A stretch of 64,000 nt of DNA from JBEKIK01 sp963838495 (GTDB taxonomy: Bacteria > Planctomycetota > Planctomycetia > Pirellulales > Thermoguttaceae). Of this stretch, positions 1-10,930 are shown in pieces. Below the pieces are notes generated by a model. It searched no databases, had not been told where the DNA came from, and saw only the letters and a program-made list of their open reading frames with translations. Every line of letters begins with the position of its first letter. The first letter of the stretch is position 1. Where the stretch lies: contig CAWIRC010000001.1 of NCBI GenBank assembly GCA_963838495.1, positions 2,790,001-2,854,000 of the forward strand, in the 5' to 3' direction. Position numbers and translations under genes: made by a program.

Positions 1-826
1 CGTCGAACAGGTAAACATCCACGCCCGCGGGTTGTATTAATTTCAATGTTCTATTTATGACGTCGCGCAATTGAAACACGCCCAAGATAAAACCGTCGGA
101 TAGACGGGGCGATTTGTCGCTATTCGCCGCAGGGTGCTGCTCGTTATGTGCGTCGTCGAACATGTATATCATGCATTCAGCATTGCCATCCAGCCCGGGT
201 ATGTCGGTATAACTGATGGCCGGAGGCCGCATGCCCTCGGCCCGATCCATGGCGGAAAGACAATCGGGGAGCGAGCCGAGATCGAAGCCCAGCATGTCTT
301 GGCATTTGTCCTGCGGCTCGATAAATGAAATGGGGAAGTACTCTTTGCGCTCAGCCGCCGATACGAAGCTGCCGCCGCGGAGTTCGGTAATATGAAATTG
401 GGGATATCCGCTCTTTTTGATCGCCGCCTCAAACGCGCTCCGCCCCTCCGCCCGGACGCGAGGCATCCAGGCCAAGGTCTTGATTTCGGGATGTTCCTCG
501 AACACAGAGACGCTGAAAATATTGAACTCGTTTCTATCGACTTCAAACGATCCGGCGTAAAATGCCTTGAACAGGCTCATCACGCCCAACTGATTGGCAA
601 GGGCTTGCTTGATGGCCTCTATCTTTTTGCCGGCCTCAAGTTGGAATTGAACCCTGGCCGCCTCATGCTCTTCGTGCCAGAGAGTCCAGAACAAGGCCAG
701 GGAAAAAACCAGCCCGCAAACAGCCGCCGCGCCCAATAACCACCACTGCCTGTAGTTTAGGCGATGCGCATTGGGTCCTTTTCCTGCATCCGCGGCCGAT
801 TCAATGTTAATAGGTCGAGTCGCCAT
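1..826 (-). CDS. CHASE-domain membrane sensor, 3' end beyond the window
   Basis: The minus frame starting at ATG 826 stays open to the window edge, giving about 275 residues of a longer protein. Residues about 28-48 form a membrane helix (core LLGAAAVCGLVFSLALF). What follows reads as a CHASE domain, the extracytoplasmic ligand-sensing module of bacterial histidine kinases and diguanylate cyclases: a long helix (residues 55-80), FKAFYAGSFEVDRNEF (86-101), LAWMPRV (118-124), FHITE (144-148), the EYFPISFIEP strand (162-171) and GFDLGS (180-185). The output domain lies outside the window, so kinase, cyclase or another output cannot be decided. The frame is intact here. The protein should sit in the cytoplasmic membrane with the CHASE domain outside. 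Family assignment is from recalled motif spacing, not from a search. Confidence 0.75.
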   Translation of the reverse strand, partial: MATRPINIESAADAGKGPNAHRLNYRQWWLLGAAAVCGLVFSLALFWTLWHEEHEAARVQFQLEAGKKIEAIKQALANQLGVMSLFKAFYAGSFEVDRNEFNIFSVSVFEEHPEIKTLAWMPRVRAEGRSAFEAAIKKSGYPQFHITELRGGSFVSAAERKEYFPISFIEPQDKCQDMLGFDLGSLPDCLSAMDRAEGMRPPAISYTDIPGLDGNAECMIYMFDDAHNEQHPAANSDKSPRLSDGFILGVFQLRDVINRTLKLIQPAGVDVYLFD

Positions 827-979
827 CATGGCACACATAATATAGGGCTCATATGGAAATTGAAAAGTAGCCCCCTCATGATGGATATCGCATCTGCATA
901 AATTATACGGCTGCAAAAATAAGCATCAATAACCCTATAAATATGGCCGCTTTACGCATCCCGACAAACGATTGATGCG

Positions 980-1882
980 CTATTGGCGGATTTTCCGCGA
1001 GAAATCGGGCTCGTCCCGGTAAAGATAAGCCTGGTAGTTTATCCGCGCCTGCTCCTTGGTCTGCTCAAAAGTGCCATTGTGCTCGATCAAATCCAGATCA
1101 TAGGCCAGATGGTCGGCATAGCCGGGCAAGAGCACGCGATAATCGTAAGGCACGCGGTCCGGTTTGAGATGATTTATGTGGCTGCGGATGTTCGTCGTGC
1201 AATTGTTGCTCAACGTGTTGTAAAATTCCGGCTCGTCTATAAGCTTGTCCACGCGTTTCATTACGTCCACGAACAACTCCCGGGCCTGCTCGGGCGTGGC
1301 CGTGCTGTGGTAAAGATACACTTCAGCGGGTGATTTGTTGGCATTCTTGGTTATCACGTCTTGCTCGTCCGCCACCACGTACATCAGCTCATATTGGCGC
1401 AAAAACCCCTTGAGGACATTGTATTTTTCCCCTCTCTCCCGGCGTATTTCCACCGACACGGCCACGTATTCCTTGTCCTGGAAACCAAAACTGAGCATGG
1501 TGTGGGCGATTCCCGGCATGTCGTTGAACGGAACCACGATAAAATCCACCGTGGTTAGCTTATTAATATCAAAGGTCTTGTCGTAATAGTAAACGTCAAA
1601 ATCATCGTAGGTCCGATACTGGCATGAGCGGATGTTCCGAATGGTGACCCTATCGCCGCTGAAATCGGCCTTGGGCATGACTTCCACGCCCGGCGTCCAA
1701 TCGCGATCGTTCGATGGCTTCACCCACTTGAACAAGTCCGGGTTTAGCGTCAGCGAGGGGAACAAAGGACCATCGTCCGCAACGCCGGGCTTGGTTGCGG
1801 TAGTTTGCTTTTTCTCTTGCGTGTCGATCTTGCAACCAAATGCAAGCAGCATCAATAATCCAATCCAACCGGCATGAAGCAT
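980..1882 (-). CDS. DUF4105 (Lnb N-terminal-like) periplasmic lipoprotein
   Basis: The protein carries a lipoprotein signal, hydrophobic core WIGLLMLLAFG followed by Cys, if translation starts at ATG 1882. The same frame extends to a GTG at 1999 and an ATG at 1936, but these put 18-39 extra residues in front of the signal, so 1882 is preferred (about 300 residues). The body resembles the DUF4105 / Lnb N-terminal periplasmic family: RSCQYRTYDDFDVYYYDK, HTMLSFGF, VAVSVEIRRE, and the NNCTTNIRSHI segment holding the conserved Cys-Thr. That family is thought to contain papain-like peptidase or amidase-type enzymes with a His (HTMLSFGF) and a Cys (NNCTT). The substrate is unknown. It has no obvious operon partner. 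The DUF is probable, the activity is inference. Confidence 0.7.
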   Translation of the reverse strand: MLHAGWIGLLMLLAFGCKIDTQEKKQTTATKPGVADDGPLFPSLTLNPDLFKWVKPSNDRDWTPGVEVMPKADFSGDRVTIRNIRSCQYRTYDDFDVYYYDKTFDINKLTTVDFIVVPFNDMPGIAHTMLSFGFQDKEYVAVSVEIRRERGEKYNVLKGFLRQYELMYVVADEQDVITKNANKSPAEVYLYHSTATPEQARELFVDVMKRVDKLIDEPEFYNTLSNNCTTNIRSHINHLKPDRVPYDYRVLLPGYADHLAYDLDLIEHNGTFEQTKEQARINYQAYLYRDEPDFSRKIRQ

Positions 1883-2047
1883 CCTATTGCCGGGCGAGAT
1901 GAATTGCCTGCACTGCAAGATGCGTAAATTGGGCATTTTGAACAAACGCCGAAAAATAGAAAAGAAACTGGTGGATTGATCCGATGACAAGCAATCCACT
2001 CAATACTCAAAAAGTCTTTTTCATGCAAGCCGAATAATCGCCGCCCG

Positions 2048-2194
2048 TTACACCCGCTTGAACTGCCGATCCAGTTCTTCGCGGGTGAAGACCAATGCTG
2101 TGGGGGTCGGCCGTGGGGGCAATGATGAGCGTCGTTCGACCGGGTGACGCTGCTCCAGAAGCGCGGCGATCTCTTCCGGCTTGAGCCGGTCGCC
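2048..2194 (-). pseudogene. detached copy of the mutL 3' end
   Basis: This stretch encodes, in one minus frame, GDRLKPEEIAALLEQRH and, after small indels, ALVFTREELDRQFKRV followed by a TAA stop. It matches the last 49 codons of the full mutL gene, whose stop is near 7429, at roughly 85-90 percent by eye; differences include a 2-base and a 1-base gap. No start or upstream mutL sequence accompanies it. It abuts the stop codon of the PEP-CTERM gene at 2200. It is therefore a non-functional gene fragment, left by duplication or brought in with the PEP-CTERM cassette. Confidence 0.85.
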
Positions 2195-2199
2195 CATCG

Positions 2200-5100
2200 T
2201 TATTGCCGAACCTCGTACCCGCGGTGGATCGTGAAAATAAGGAATAGCCCTATGGCCCCGGCCAGGAGAGCCAAGGCGGACGGTTCGGGCACGGCTGTGA
2301 TTTCACTGCCCAGAGGCCCGCCTGGAAATGCCCGGATGGTAACCGTGGCCCCGCTGCCAATGGTCAATGTGGCCTGTGTTATCGACGAAGCGGTAAGTTG
2401 TGCCGTCGTTGACTCGTGTGATTCCATTGCCGTAGATATCGCCTACTTCGTGCGCATGATCCGAAACTTCCAATATAGCCGAATCAGCAGTAAAGATATT
2501 CAGGTCCGGTTTATTTATATCCGTCATCCATAGAAATACTTTACCGGATTGAACATCGATCAGCGACGTGCCGCTTGCGGTAATGCCATTAGAGATAGTC
2601 AGCGTACCTCCGTTGACCATGGTATCGCCGCGGTAATCGATCGGCGTTTGAAATTGGAGCTCACCCGCGCCCAATTTATTCAATCCGCCCAGGCCGGAAA
2701 CGCCGTTTTCAACGACAATCCAGTGGCCGGCGGTGTCGATGTTGGATTTTCCGCCGATGCCGGTGATGTTAATGGGCAAAGCAAGCTCCATGTTTGCGCT
2801 GGCCTGAAGGGTGCCGCCGCCGATGTTGAAGGCGGCCCCGAGAGCACCGGTGATTCCAGGCGTAATCAGCGTTCCACCGGTTAAATTGTAAGAGCTTTGG
2901 GAATTTATCGTCAAAGAATTTGAGATGACGGTATTGGTGCCTCCGGATTGATTGAAGGTCCCCACGCCGCCGACGCCGACGTTTTCGAACTCCGCGGAGA
3001 GTTGCCCCGTGCCGCTTAAACTGTAAGTGCCGTGGCTCCCGGTTGACTGTGCAATATCTAGCACATATACATTGGTGTTGGGACCGCCCGTGTGATTTAC
3101 GATTCCCGTACCCATGCCGCCTATGGTCTCATACATGGCGCGCAATAGTCCGTTTAGATAATAGGTTCCATTGCCTGTGGACTGGCTTCCCAAGACAAGG
3201 ACGTTTTGGATTTCATTGAATCCGCCGAAATTACTGAAGGTCCCGGTTCCCGCGTCGCCGATGATAAGGTTCCAGGAGTGCAATTGCGTGTTGCCGGAAA
3301 TGGTCATAGCGCCTGCTGCGTCGGAACCGACGCTGACGTTGGAATACCAGTTGTTGGGCGTGGCGTTTTGGAGGATAAGCGATGGGGCGCCGCTGCCGTT
3401 GATAATAAGGTCGGCATAGTATTGCGGAGCATTTGGTCCCCAGGCGAACGATCCGCCGCTGGTTCCGCCCACGGTCAGTGTTCCGCCGGAGAAATTGATG
3501 GTCCCGCCGGCGATATTATCGAAATTACAGGTGGCAACGTTGCCGCCGCTTTGGTTCAGCGTGCCGGTGTTCCAGAGTTTTAGCGTGCCGTTGCTGATAT
3601 TGATTTGTCCGCTGCCGGATATGGCCAAGTTTCCCGTTCCGCCGGCGCTTGCACTGTAGCCCCCGACGTAAATAGAACCCGTGGGAAGATTAAGGTTTCC
3701 GCCGCTTATGTTGTAATAACCTTTGGACAAAGGCTCTTGAGCAATAATAACCGCGTTGTTGACGGTATTAACGCCTCCGGTTTGAGTGAAAGTTCCCTCG
3801 CCAGGAAAGCCAAGACATTCAAAGGTTGCATTAACTGCCCCTGTGTCGCTAAGGTTATAAAAACCATGCGAATTGGAATAACTATCGCCGAGATATATGC
3901 TCCCCGCGTTGTTGGTTCCTGCGGAGTGATTCATTATTCCGACGCCGCCAGCGACGCCGCCACGTCCAATGGCTTCGAAGTTGAGGCAAGTCAATTCTCC
4001 GCCGCTGAGGTTGTACGTTGCATTGCCTCTGACGCAACCGCCAACAATAAGGGCGACGTTAGGCGATATTGTATTAGTTCCGCCAGATTGATTGATAACG
4101 CCATATTCCACGACCTCACTGCCGGCACTAAAGGCGGTTGTGCCTGAGATTGTAAGTTGGCCTTGATTGTTCCAGCCCACTCGTACTGTGTAATCCGAAA
4201 TGCTGGGGGTAGCGGAATTTAGAACCAATGAGGGTGCATCGCTTCCATCAATAACCAGAAGGAGTTGGTCAGGCGGTCCCCAGGCAAATGTCCCGCCATT
4301 TACGGTCAGCGTTCCGCCGGTGAAGTTTATCGTTCCGCCGGCGGAGTTGTCGAAGTTACGGGTGGTAATTGAGCCGCCGCTCTGGTTCAACGTGCCGGTG
4401 GGATATAGTTTTAGCGTATCGGCGACGTTGACCTGCCCGGTATCGGAAACATTAAGTACGCCGGTCCCGCCGGGATCGGTTGATGAGCCGCCAATGAAAA
4501 GGCTGGAGGTAAGATCGAGCGTTCCGGCCGATAAATCGTAAGTGCCGTGGGAACCTGGCGAGAAACCGAGAAAGAGCCCATGCTGAACAGTGTTCAATCC
4601 GCCGGTTTGCGAGAAAGATCCCGTGCCGGACATGCCGATGATTTCAAAATGCCCCACCTCGATTTCCCCGGTGCCGCTGAGGTTATAAGTGCCGTGTGAG
4701 AGGGGATTTTGGCCAAGATATAGTAACCATATGGAATTGGTTCCGTTCGACTGATCAACAGTGCCCGTCCCGTTGTATCCCACGTACTGGATGCCGACGT
4801 CATTTGTTCCACCCAACTGGGTGAAAGTCCCGTGACCGGCGGGATCGTATCCAATGTATTCGGTGGAGGCGTTAAAGGGAGTCGTGCCGGAGATAGTCAA
4901 TTGGCCGTGGGCGGTGTCGCCGATGCGGACTTCGCCATACGAGATGCTGGGGGTGGCGGAATCGAGCGTCAATGAAGGAGTGCCGCTGCCGTCGATGGTT
5001 AAAGCGGTTTGACCGGGCGGCCCCCAGGCGAATGTTCCGCCGCTTACGGTCAGAGTCCCGCCGGAGAAATTGATAGTTCCGCCTTCACTATTATCGAAGG

Positions 5101-6982
5101 AATGCGTGGTGATGGAACCGCCGCTTTGGTTCAGTGTTCCGGTGTTCCAGATTTTGAGCTTGCCGCTGTCGATGGTTAGTTGCCCGCTTTCGGAAACAGA
5201 TAATACTCCCGTCCCGCCGCCGCTTGTGTCATAGCCACCGATGCAAAGAGGCCCCGCGGTCAGATGAAGCGTGCCGCCGCTTAAGTCATAGGTTCCGCTG
5301 GAAAGAGTATCTTCAGCGATATAGAGGTATTGGTCAATGTTGTTGTCGCCTCCGGTTTGAGTGAAAACACCCGCGCCTAATTCTCCAACGATTTCCGAGT
5401 TGGCGTTGATTTGTCCCGTTTCGCTGAGGTTGTAGTATCCATGCGATCCTTCCCAAAAACCGAGGCTAAGAAAAGAAGAGTTATTGATTCCCGCCGTGTG
5501 ATCCATTGTTCCGGTTCCACGATCGCCCACGAACATACGCAGGGCATCAATTTCTCCGGTCCCGCTGAGGTTGTAATATCCAACCGCGTCGGCATCCAAA
5601 CTGCCGAGACTGAGGTAATTGGTGACAGTGTTGACTCCGCCTGTTTGCATGAATGTGCCCATTGCCGTTCCAAAGCCTAAGTTTCCAATGCTTTCCCAGG
5701 TGGCGGTGACTTGGCCCGTTCCGCTAAGATTGTAATATCCGCGCGAACCTCCCCACTCGCCGACGTTGAGCCAGGTGGTGTTATTGATTCCCGCGGAGTG
5801 ATTAAATGTTCCCGTGCCGTATTCCCCCACATTTTCCGTGGTCGCGGTGTTTGTTCCTCCTGACTGATCGAAGGTTCCAATACCGGAAGATTCCTTTCCA
5901 ACACGTTCGGTTGTAGCGTTTAAAGGAGTAGTTCCGGAGATTGACAGGTATGCTTGGGCGGAGTCGCCCACGCGGATTTCAGAATATGAGATGCTGGGGA
6001 TGGCGGAATCGAGCGTCAACGAGGGAATGCCGCCGTTGCCGTCGAGCTTAAGGGTGGTTTGACTGCTGGGACCCCATTTGAAATCTCCGCCGCTAACGGT
6101 CAGGGAACCGCCCTCAAAAAGAAAAGCGTTGCCCTCGCTGTTGTCGAATGAATGTGTGGTGATCGAAGCACCCGGTTCGATGTAAAACTCGCTGTCGTGC
6201 CAGAACTTGAGCGTGCTGGCGACATCAAGCCGTCCCTGGACGGTCAGTCTGCCGGTCCCGCCGGCTGCGACGTCGGAACCGCCGACATAGAGACTGTTAT
6301 TTATGTTAAGCGTTCCGCCCTGATAGATCACCAGATCACCGAGGCTGCCGGCGTCGTTGCCCAAGAAAAGTTTTCCCTGAATATCGCCTTGGCAGTTGTT
6401 GGTGATCGTTAGATGGCCGGCTCCTCCACTGGATCCGAGGTAATTCGTGCGCGAGGGGTCGGTGGCTCTCAACCGACCGTAATAAAGGACAGTTACCGAA
6501 CCTATGCTGTTTGCTAATCCTACTGATAGGGAGGCTGCCGATGCCGTACTGCCATAATCCACGTACAAATACCCGCCGTCTTGCAAAATAATTGAAGAGC
6601 TTGCGGTCAAATTCAAAGGATGCAGGCTAGTTCCCAAGGTGAGCGATCCATTGAGCACATGCGCACTTCCGCCGGCAAGCGTGTAAGTGTATGTGACAGG
6701 CACCGAGGAAGCGAAGGTCACATTGCCGTCCATTACATAGCAATCGATATTCGTGTAGCTGTTCGGAAAATCAACTGTATAAGTCGCGTTCGGCTCGCTG
6801 AAACGCGCACTATCATTAACGCCCGGCACAGCGTTAGGATGCCAGTTATTGAGATCATTGAAACTTCCCGAGTGATCTTGCCACACGCGTGTTGCGCCTT
6901 GCGCCGGATAGATTCCAATAAAGATAATCGTTGCGGTCAATGTAGCCGCACCCAATCGAACTGGAAAATGCCTGCATAGCAT
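2200..6982 (-). CDS. giant PEP-CTERM beta-repeat surface protein (one frameshift near 2378)
   Basis: A protein of about 1590 residues made of a secretion signal (core LTATIIFIGIYPAQG), many 20-25 residue units of the type GTGTFxQSGGTNTVxxxLxLG and SHGTYNLSGTG, then an autotransporter-associated strand segment (LNKLGAGELQF, GDTMVNGGTLTISNG). A C-terminal VPEPSALALLAGAIGLFLIF plus basic tail is a PEP-CTERM sorting signal. Such repeats usually fold as a right-handed beta-helix, and PEP-CTERM proteins are processed by exosortase and exported with exopolysaccharide. ATG 6982 is chosen because GGGAGAGA lies just upstream and the signal peptide follows at once. The main frame ends at 2303, but the PEP-CTERM tail continues in another frame to 2200, so one base is missing or extra near 2378. 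No exosortase gene is visible here. The role, such as adhesion or matrix, is inferred. Confidence 0.8.
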
Positions 6983-7334
6983 GACAATCTCTCCCGTGTT
7001 TTGGCGATCGCCGGCGCATTCCAATTGTGTCGGCAACCGCTGTTATTTGAAGACACGTCGCCTGGTCTGGAAAAAAACAGCCCAAGACGGATTAAGAAAT
7101 TTTGGCGTTTTAACAATGAGAGAGAAATCAAGGATCTTGCAATCCATCTTGGGCTAGTGGGGAAAAATACCGCCCAACATTACTAGTGTTTTATCCAATT
7201 TAACAGTTGCAAAAAAATATTCAACTGCTTATAAGAAATATCCCGGCTTATTTGCCACTAACCCGGAAGACGCATCTCTGAATTTAGCCAGCCAACTTTG
7301 CCGCGGGCGACACCGATTCTCGAGCCTGTACGAC

Positions 7335-7371
7335 AAAACCGCCAGAGATTTTCACAAGGTTTGGCGGTTTT
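7335..7371 (-). terminator. hairpin downstream of mutL, possibly bidirectional
   Basis: AAAACCGCCA (7335-7344) pairs with TGGCGGTTTT (7362-7371) around a 17-base loop. Read on the minus strand the stem ends in a short U-run, as expected for the mutL operon that stops at 7429. The rest of 6983-7428 is AT-rich and holds only leader sequence of the PEP-CTERM gene and a second, weaker GC-rich inverted repeat near 7389-7417. Confidence 0.5.
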
Positions 7372-7428
7372 CAATTAGCTCTTTGGACAAGCCCGCCCAG
7401 GATCAAGACCCGGGCTGTCTATTACATT

Positions 7429-9374
7429 TCAGAGCCTTTTAAACTGCCGATCCAGTTCTTCGCGGGTAAAGACCAATGCCGCTGGCCGGCCGTGGGGGCA
7501 GTGATGGGCGTCGTCAACCAGGTGACGCTGCTCTAGAAGCGCGGCGATTTCTTCCGGCTTGAGCCGGTCGCCGGCCTTGATCGCCGCCTTGCAGGCGATG
7601 GTGTGCAAAAGCTCGTCGAGCAGGTCGCGCCGCTCGGGCTGCCTGCCGCCGGTAACAAGCCGGTCCAGCAATTCCCGCAACAGTTCCACGGGATTGATAT
7701 TGGCCAGCATCGCCGGGTATCCAACCACAAGCACCGTGTCACCGCCGAACGGCTCGATCTTCATGCCCAAGCGGGCCAGCAAATCGCGATTCTCCAAGGC
7801 CGCGCACGCCTCGGACGGCGCTAAGATCGACCGGCTCGGGCACCAACAGGCTCTGCGTCTCCACGGCATTCGCGCTCACGCGGGACTTAAGCTGCTCGTA
7901 CAAAATCCGCTCGTGCAAGGCATGCTGATCGATGATCACCACGCCATCGTCCGACTCGGTCACCAGGTAACGATTGTGAATTTGCAAAGCCGGCGCAACC
8001 ATTGATCCGGTTGCATATAGGGTGTGTGCAACACACCCCGGCGCTCAGAGCCTGAACTTGCCATTGCCCCTGGCGCCGGATCCAGACGATAAAGCCCCAG
8101 CGGTCTTCTTTCCCCGTGTGCCACTGGCTCCGCCGTTGCATGGTGCGCCACTGGCTCTGCCGATGTGCGTGCCACTGGCTCTGCCAGTGTTTTTGCGTCC
8201 CAGCCCGCCATCTTGCCTTTGGCCCAATCGACAAGTTCCTGGCGTAACTGCTCCGCCCGGGCCGGGTCGTGGCCGACGCTGGGATCATCGGGTGCCACTG
8301 GCTCTGCCAGTGCATTAGGACCCGTGCCTTGTGCCCGGGTGTTTAAATCGGTGGTTAAAAACTTGCTTCTGAGCGTGGAAAGCAACTGGCTGTAAAGCCG
8401 GCCCGAATCCTGGAACCGCACCTCCAACTTCGTGGGATGTACGTTCACGTCAACCAGATCCGGCGGCATGTGCAGGGTGAAAAATGCGATTGGATACCGG
8501 CCGGTCAAGAGCAGCCCGCGATAGGCCTCGCCCAGGGCGTGCTGCAAGGAGCGGTCGCGGATGTATCTCCCGTTAAGAAAAAAATACTGCATCCGATTGT
8601 GGCTGCGGCTCTGGCTGGGATGGGCGACGTATCCGGACAGTTTTATTTCCCCGTCGGTCCCTTCGATCCAAATCAGCGCGTCGGCCAGCTCGCGCCGAAA
8701 AACCGGGCGATCCGATCCAACGGCCCTTCGGGCACCATCGGGCACCGCGGCGTAGCCGTGGTCGGCATGGTCGCGGCCAACTCGAACACCTGCTTGTCGT
8801 TGTGCCTGAGCGTAAAATGCACCTGCGGCGTGGCCAGCGCGATCCGGGTAAACGCCTCGGCCACGTGAGAGAACTCGGTCTGCACGGTGCGGAGAAATTT
8901 CCTTCGCACGGGCGTGTTGAAAAACAGGTTGTAAACCTCGACTGCCGTGCCCGACGGGCACCCGCACGGCACTACCTCGCCCGGCTTGCCGCCCACGACT
9001 TCCAGTTCCGCCCCGCCCGCCGAGTCGCCCGTGCGGCTGCGGAGCACGGTCCGGCTCACCTCGGCGATCGATGCCAGTGCCTCGCCGCGAAACCCCAGCG
9101 TGCCCACGTGAAAAAGATCGTCCTCGCGGGCCAATTTGCTGGTGGCATGACTGGCCACGGCCAGCGGCAACTCCCCGCCGGCGATCCCGCACCCGTTATC
9201 CACCACGCGGATCATCTCCAACCCGCCCTGTGTGACCGCCACATCGATCCGCGTGGCCCCCGCATCCACGGCATTCTCCATCAACTCCTTAACCACACTG
9301 GCCGGCCGCTCGATAACCTCGCCCGCGGCGATTTTGTTGATCAGTGATTGGGAAAGTAATCGAATAGGCATCAT
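7429..9374 (-). CDS. mutL: DNA mismatch repair protein MutL with endonuclease motif (frameshifts near 8696, 7998, 7815)
   Basis: MutL couples mismatch recognition by MutS to strand incision. The N-terminal GHKL ATPase motifs are clear: ELMENAVDAGAT, DNGCGI, GFRGEALASIAE; the transducer domain follows (NRMQYFFLNGRYIRD, VDVNVHPTKLEVRF). The C-terminal domain holds DQHALHERILYE, which fits the DQHA(x)2E(x)4E endonuclease motif, and CPHGRP. This predicts a nicking MutL of the methyl-independent type. Three frame changes split the ORF; the one near 8696 reads GG where GGG is needed, which suggests sequence error. The linker contains a run of hairpin repeats (8118-8312) encoding repeated AEPVA. The start overlaps the methyltransferase stop (ATGA type), so translation is coupled. 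A partial copy of its 3' end lies at 2048-2194. Confidence 0.93.
8118..8312. repeat. four hairpin repeats inside the mutL linker
   Basis: Four copies or derivatives of GTGCCACTGGCTCTGCCAGTG occur at about 8118-8134, 8146-8165, 8169-8189 and 8292-8312. The third and fourth contain the perfect hairpin CACTGGC-TCT-GCCAGTG. On the coding strand they are read through as LAEPVAPDD, TLAEPVART, SAEPVAHH and TAEPVAH in the flexible linker between the ATPase and dimerisation domains of MutL. Confidence 0.8.
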
Positions 9375-10927
9375 ATTAGGAACATCAACTGTTTCTCTGT
9401 CTTTCGCACTCCAAGGATCTCAGCCATTTCATCGGCGGGCAATCGCATAAGCTCAGAGGGCTCCATTTTGTAAAGTCCTCCGCCGTAAACTCGTCCTTCA
9501 CAGAAGAACTCTTCAGGTCGTATAGAACGCAACTTTTGTAATATCTGCTGCCACAATGTTGGGCGCATATTAAGAATGTAATTTACCGCTTGTTTCGGAT
9601 ACAAAAGCAAATAAACGTTTGTCGCCACCGCTCTTGACTTATTCCAGATGAAACGAAATGGTCTTTCCCGAGAACGCCCCATATATGTGCAAAGCAATGG
9701 AGCAACGTCCCTTTTTTCCTGGCAGTACCAGGGCGACCTTCTACTGGCTAAATATCCAATGTGAATATTTTGTTTCTTGCCGGCCTCTAAATACTCCCAG
9801 AATTTTGGAAACTTATTGGCAATATGTTCCTCGGACAATGAACAATCAATAAGTGCTAGGGGCGGTCCATTAAGAATCGGCCATCCTTTATTATCTGCCT
9901 CAATAATTTCTTGTTTAAGATAGCGGGGACTCGGAAGAATTGGGCGTACGCAACTCAACGGTATTCCATATTTAGACAAATCAGACTTTGGCACAATGAA
10001 GAATGAATTATTTCCGGTCGCAAGTCCACGTTTAATATGAAATAAGTCACCCAGCAATATATGTTTGTTCTGACGGCCATTTCCCTTTGCTTGAGGCAAC
10101 GAGGTCCACTTGGCGGTTTCATATAGTTGGTCGAGTGATACTGTTTCAGACTGGGCTGGTTCAGGCAAAGTGCCACCAAATGAGAATATCACTTTATGAT
10201 CGAGATTTGGAATTTTTTTCTCAAAAATTACAATTGCCGATGAAACCAATGCGTCATCGAATTGAACATCTGACGGACAAAAACGGTGAATTTGAAGCAA
10301 TGATACTTTCTCTAATAAATATCGCTTTATTGCTTCTCCATAATTTACATCCATGAATTCGGAAGGAATTAACCAAACCGCCAGTCCATTTTTGGCGAGC
10401 CACGCATGGGCTATCAATAGAAAATAACAATACAAACCGGCAAGGCCGCTTAGTTTCAACCCTGTTATGGAATATGCTTTTTGCCCTAGTCGTTGTTTGT
10501 CTGCAGTTGAAAGATGATGGTGGCGGACATACGGGGGGTTTGTCAAAATGAGATTGTATATTGCTTCGGGCTTTTGTTTAGTAAAATCACCGTGGATTAT
10601 CTCTAAGCGGTGATGTCCCCAAAGAGTTTCTGCTGTCTGTGCAAAAGCCTCATCCAATTCGATGCCCACACCGTTTTCGATTCGACTGGAGGGAAAGGTT
10701 TGTAAAAGAGCGGCGAAAAATGAGCCCGTGCCAATTGCCGGATCCAAAAAATGGAGATTGTCTTTCCGGTATTTCAGCTTTTTCCAAGCATATTTTGCAA
10801 TATCTAGTGCAAGTGAGGGCGGAGTGGCGAATTGTCCCAGCCGATTCCGCTCCTGGGCAGTCTTCAACAGATCGAGCCGTTTTTGTTCGACTCGTCTTAT
10901 ATATTCCTGTTCGATAATCTTGCCCAT
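9371..10927 (-). CDS. N6-adenine DNA methyltransferase of a type II system
   Basis: A 518-residue DNA methyltransferase. SAM-binding motif I is FLDPAIGTGSFFAALL (about residues 59-74) and the catalytic motif IV is LTNPPYVRHH (about 130-139), the order of gamma-class N6-adenine enzymes. A long C-terminal half would hold the target-recognition region. The restriction enzyme gene ends 3 bases upstream, and the stop overlaps the mutL start, so restriction enzyme, methyltransferase and mutL form one transcript. By partnership it should protect the site cut by the XamI-family enzyme; XamI itself recognises GTCGAC, but specificity here is only inferred. The gene is clearly more AT-rich than mutL and ntrC, a sign of acquisition. 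The frame is intact. Confidence 0.9.
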   Translation of the reverse strand: MGKIIEQEYIRRVEQKRLDLLKTAQERNRLGQFATPPSLALDIAKYAWKKLKYRKDNLHFLDPAIGTGSFFAALLQTFPSSRIENGVGIELDEAFAQTAETLWGHHRLEIIHGDFTKQKPEAIYNLILTNPPYVRHHHLSTADKQRLGQKAYSITGLKLSGLAGLYCYFLLIAHAWLAKNGLAVWLIPSEFMDVNYGEAIKRYLLEKVSLLQIHRFCPSDVQFDDALVSSAIVIFEKKIPNLDHKVIFSFGGTLPEPAQSETVSLDQLYETAKWTSLPQAKGNGRQNKHILLGDLFHIKRGLATGNNSFFIVPKSDLSKYGIPLSCVRPILPSPRYLKQEIIEADNKGWPILNGPPLALIDCSLSEEHIANKFPKFWEYLEAGKKQNIHIGYLASRRSPWYCQEKRDVAPLLCTYMGRSRERPFRFIWNKSRAVATNVYLLLYPKQAVNYILNMRPTLWQQILQKLRSIRPEEFFCEGRVYGGGLYKMEPSELMRLPADEMAEILGVRKTEKQLMFLI

Positions 10928-10930
10928 TCT

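Noticed and set aside
2144..4147. Several plus-strand open frames opposite the PEP-CTERM gene
   Set aside because: They mirror the repeats of the minus-strand gene and carry no family signature or ribosome sites.
7960..9192. Long open frame reading partly as Arg/Gly-rich sequence over mutL
   Set aside because: Only its second half is MutL; the first half is a shadow of the true N-terminal frame. It is one piece of the frameshifted mutL, not a separate gene.
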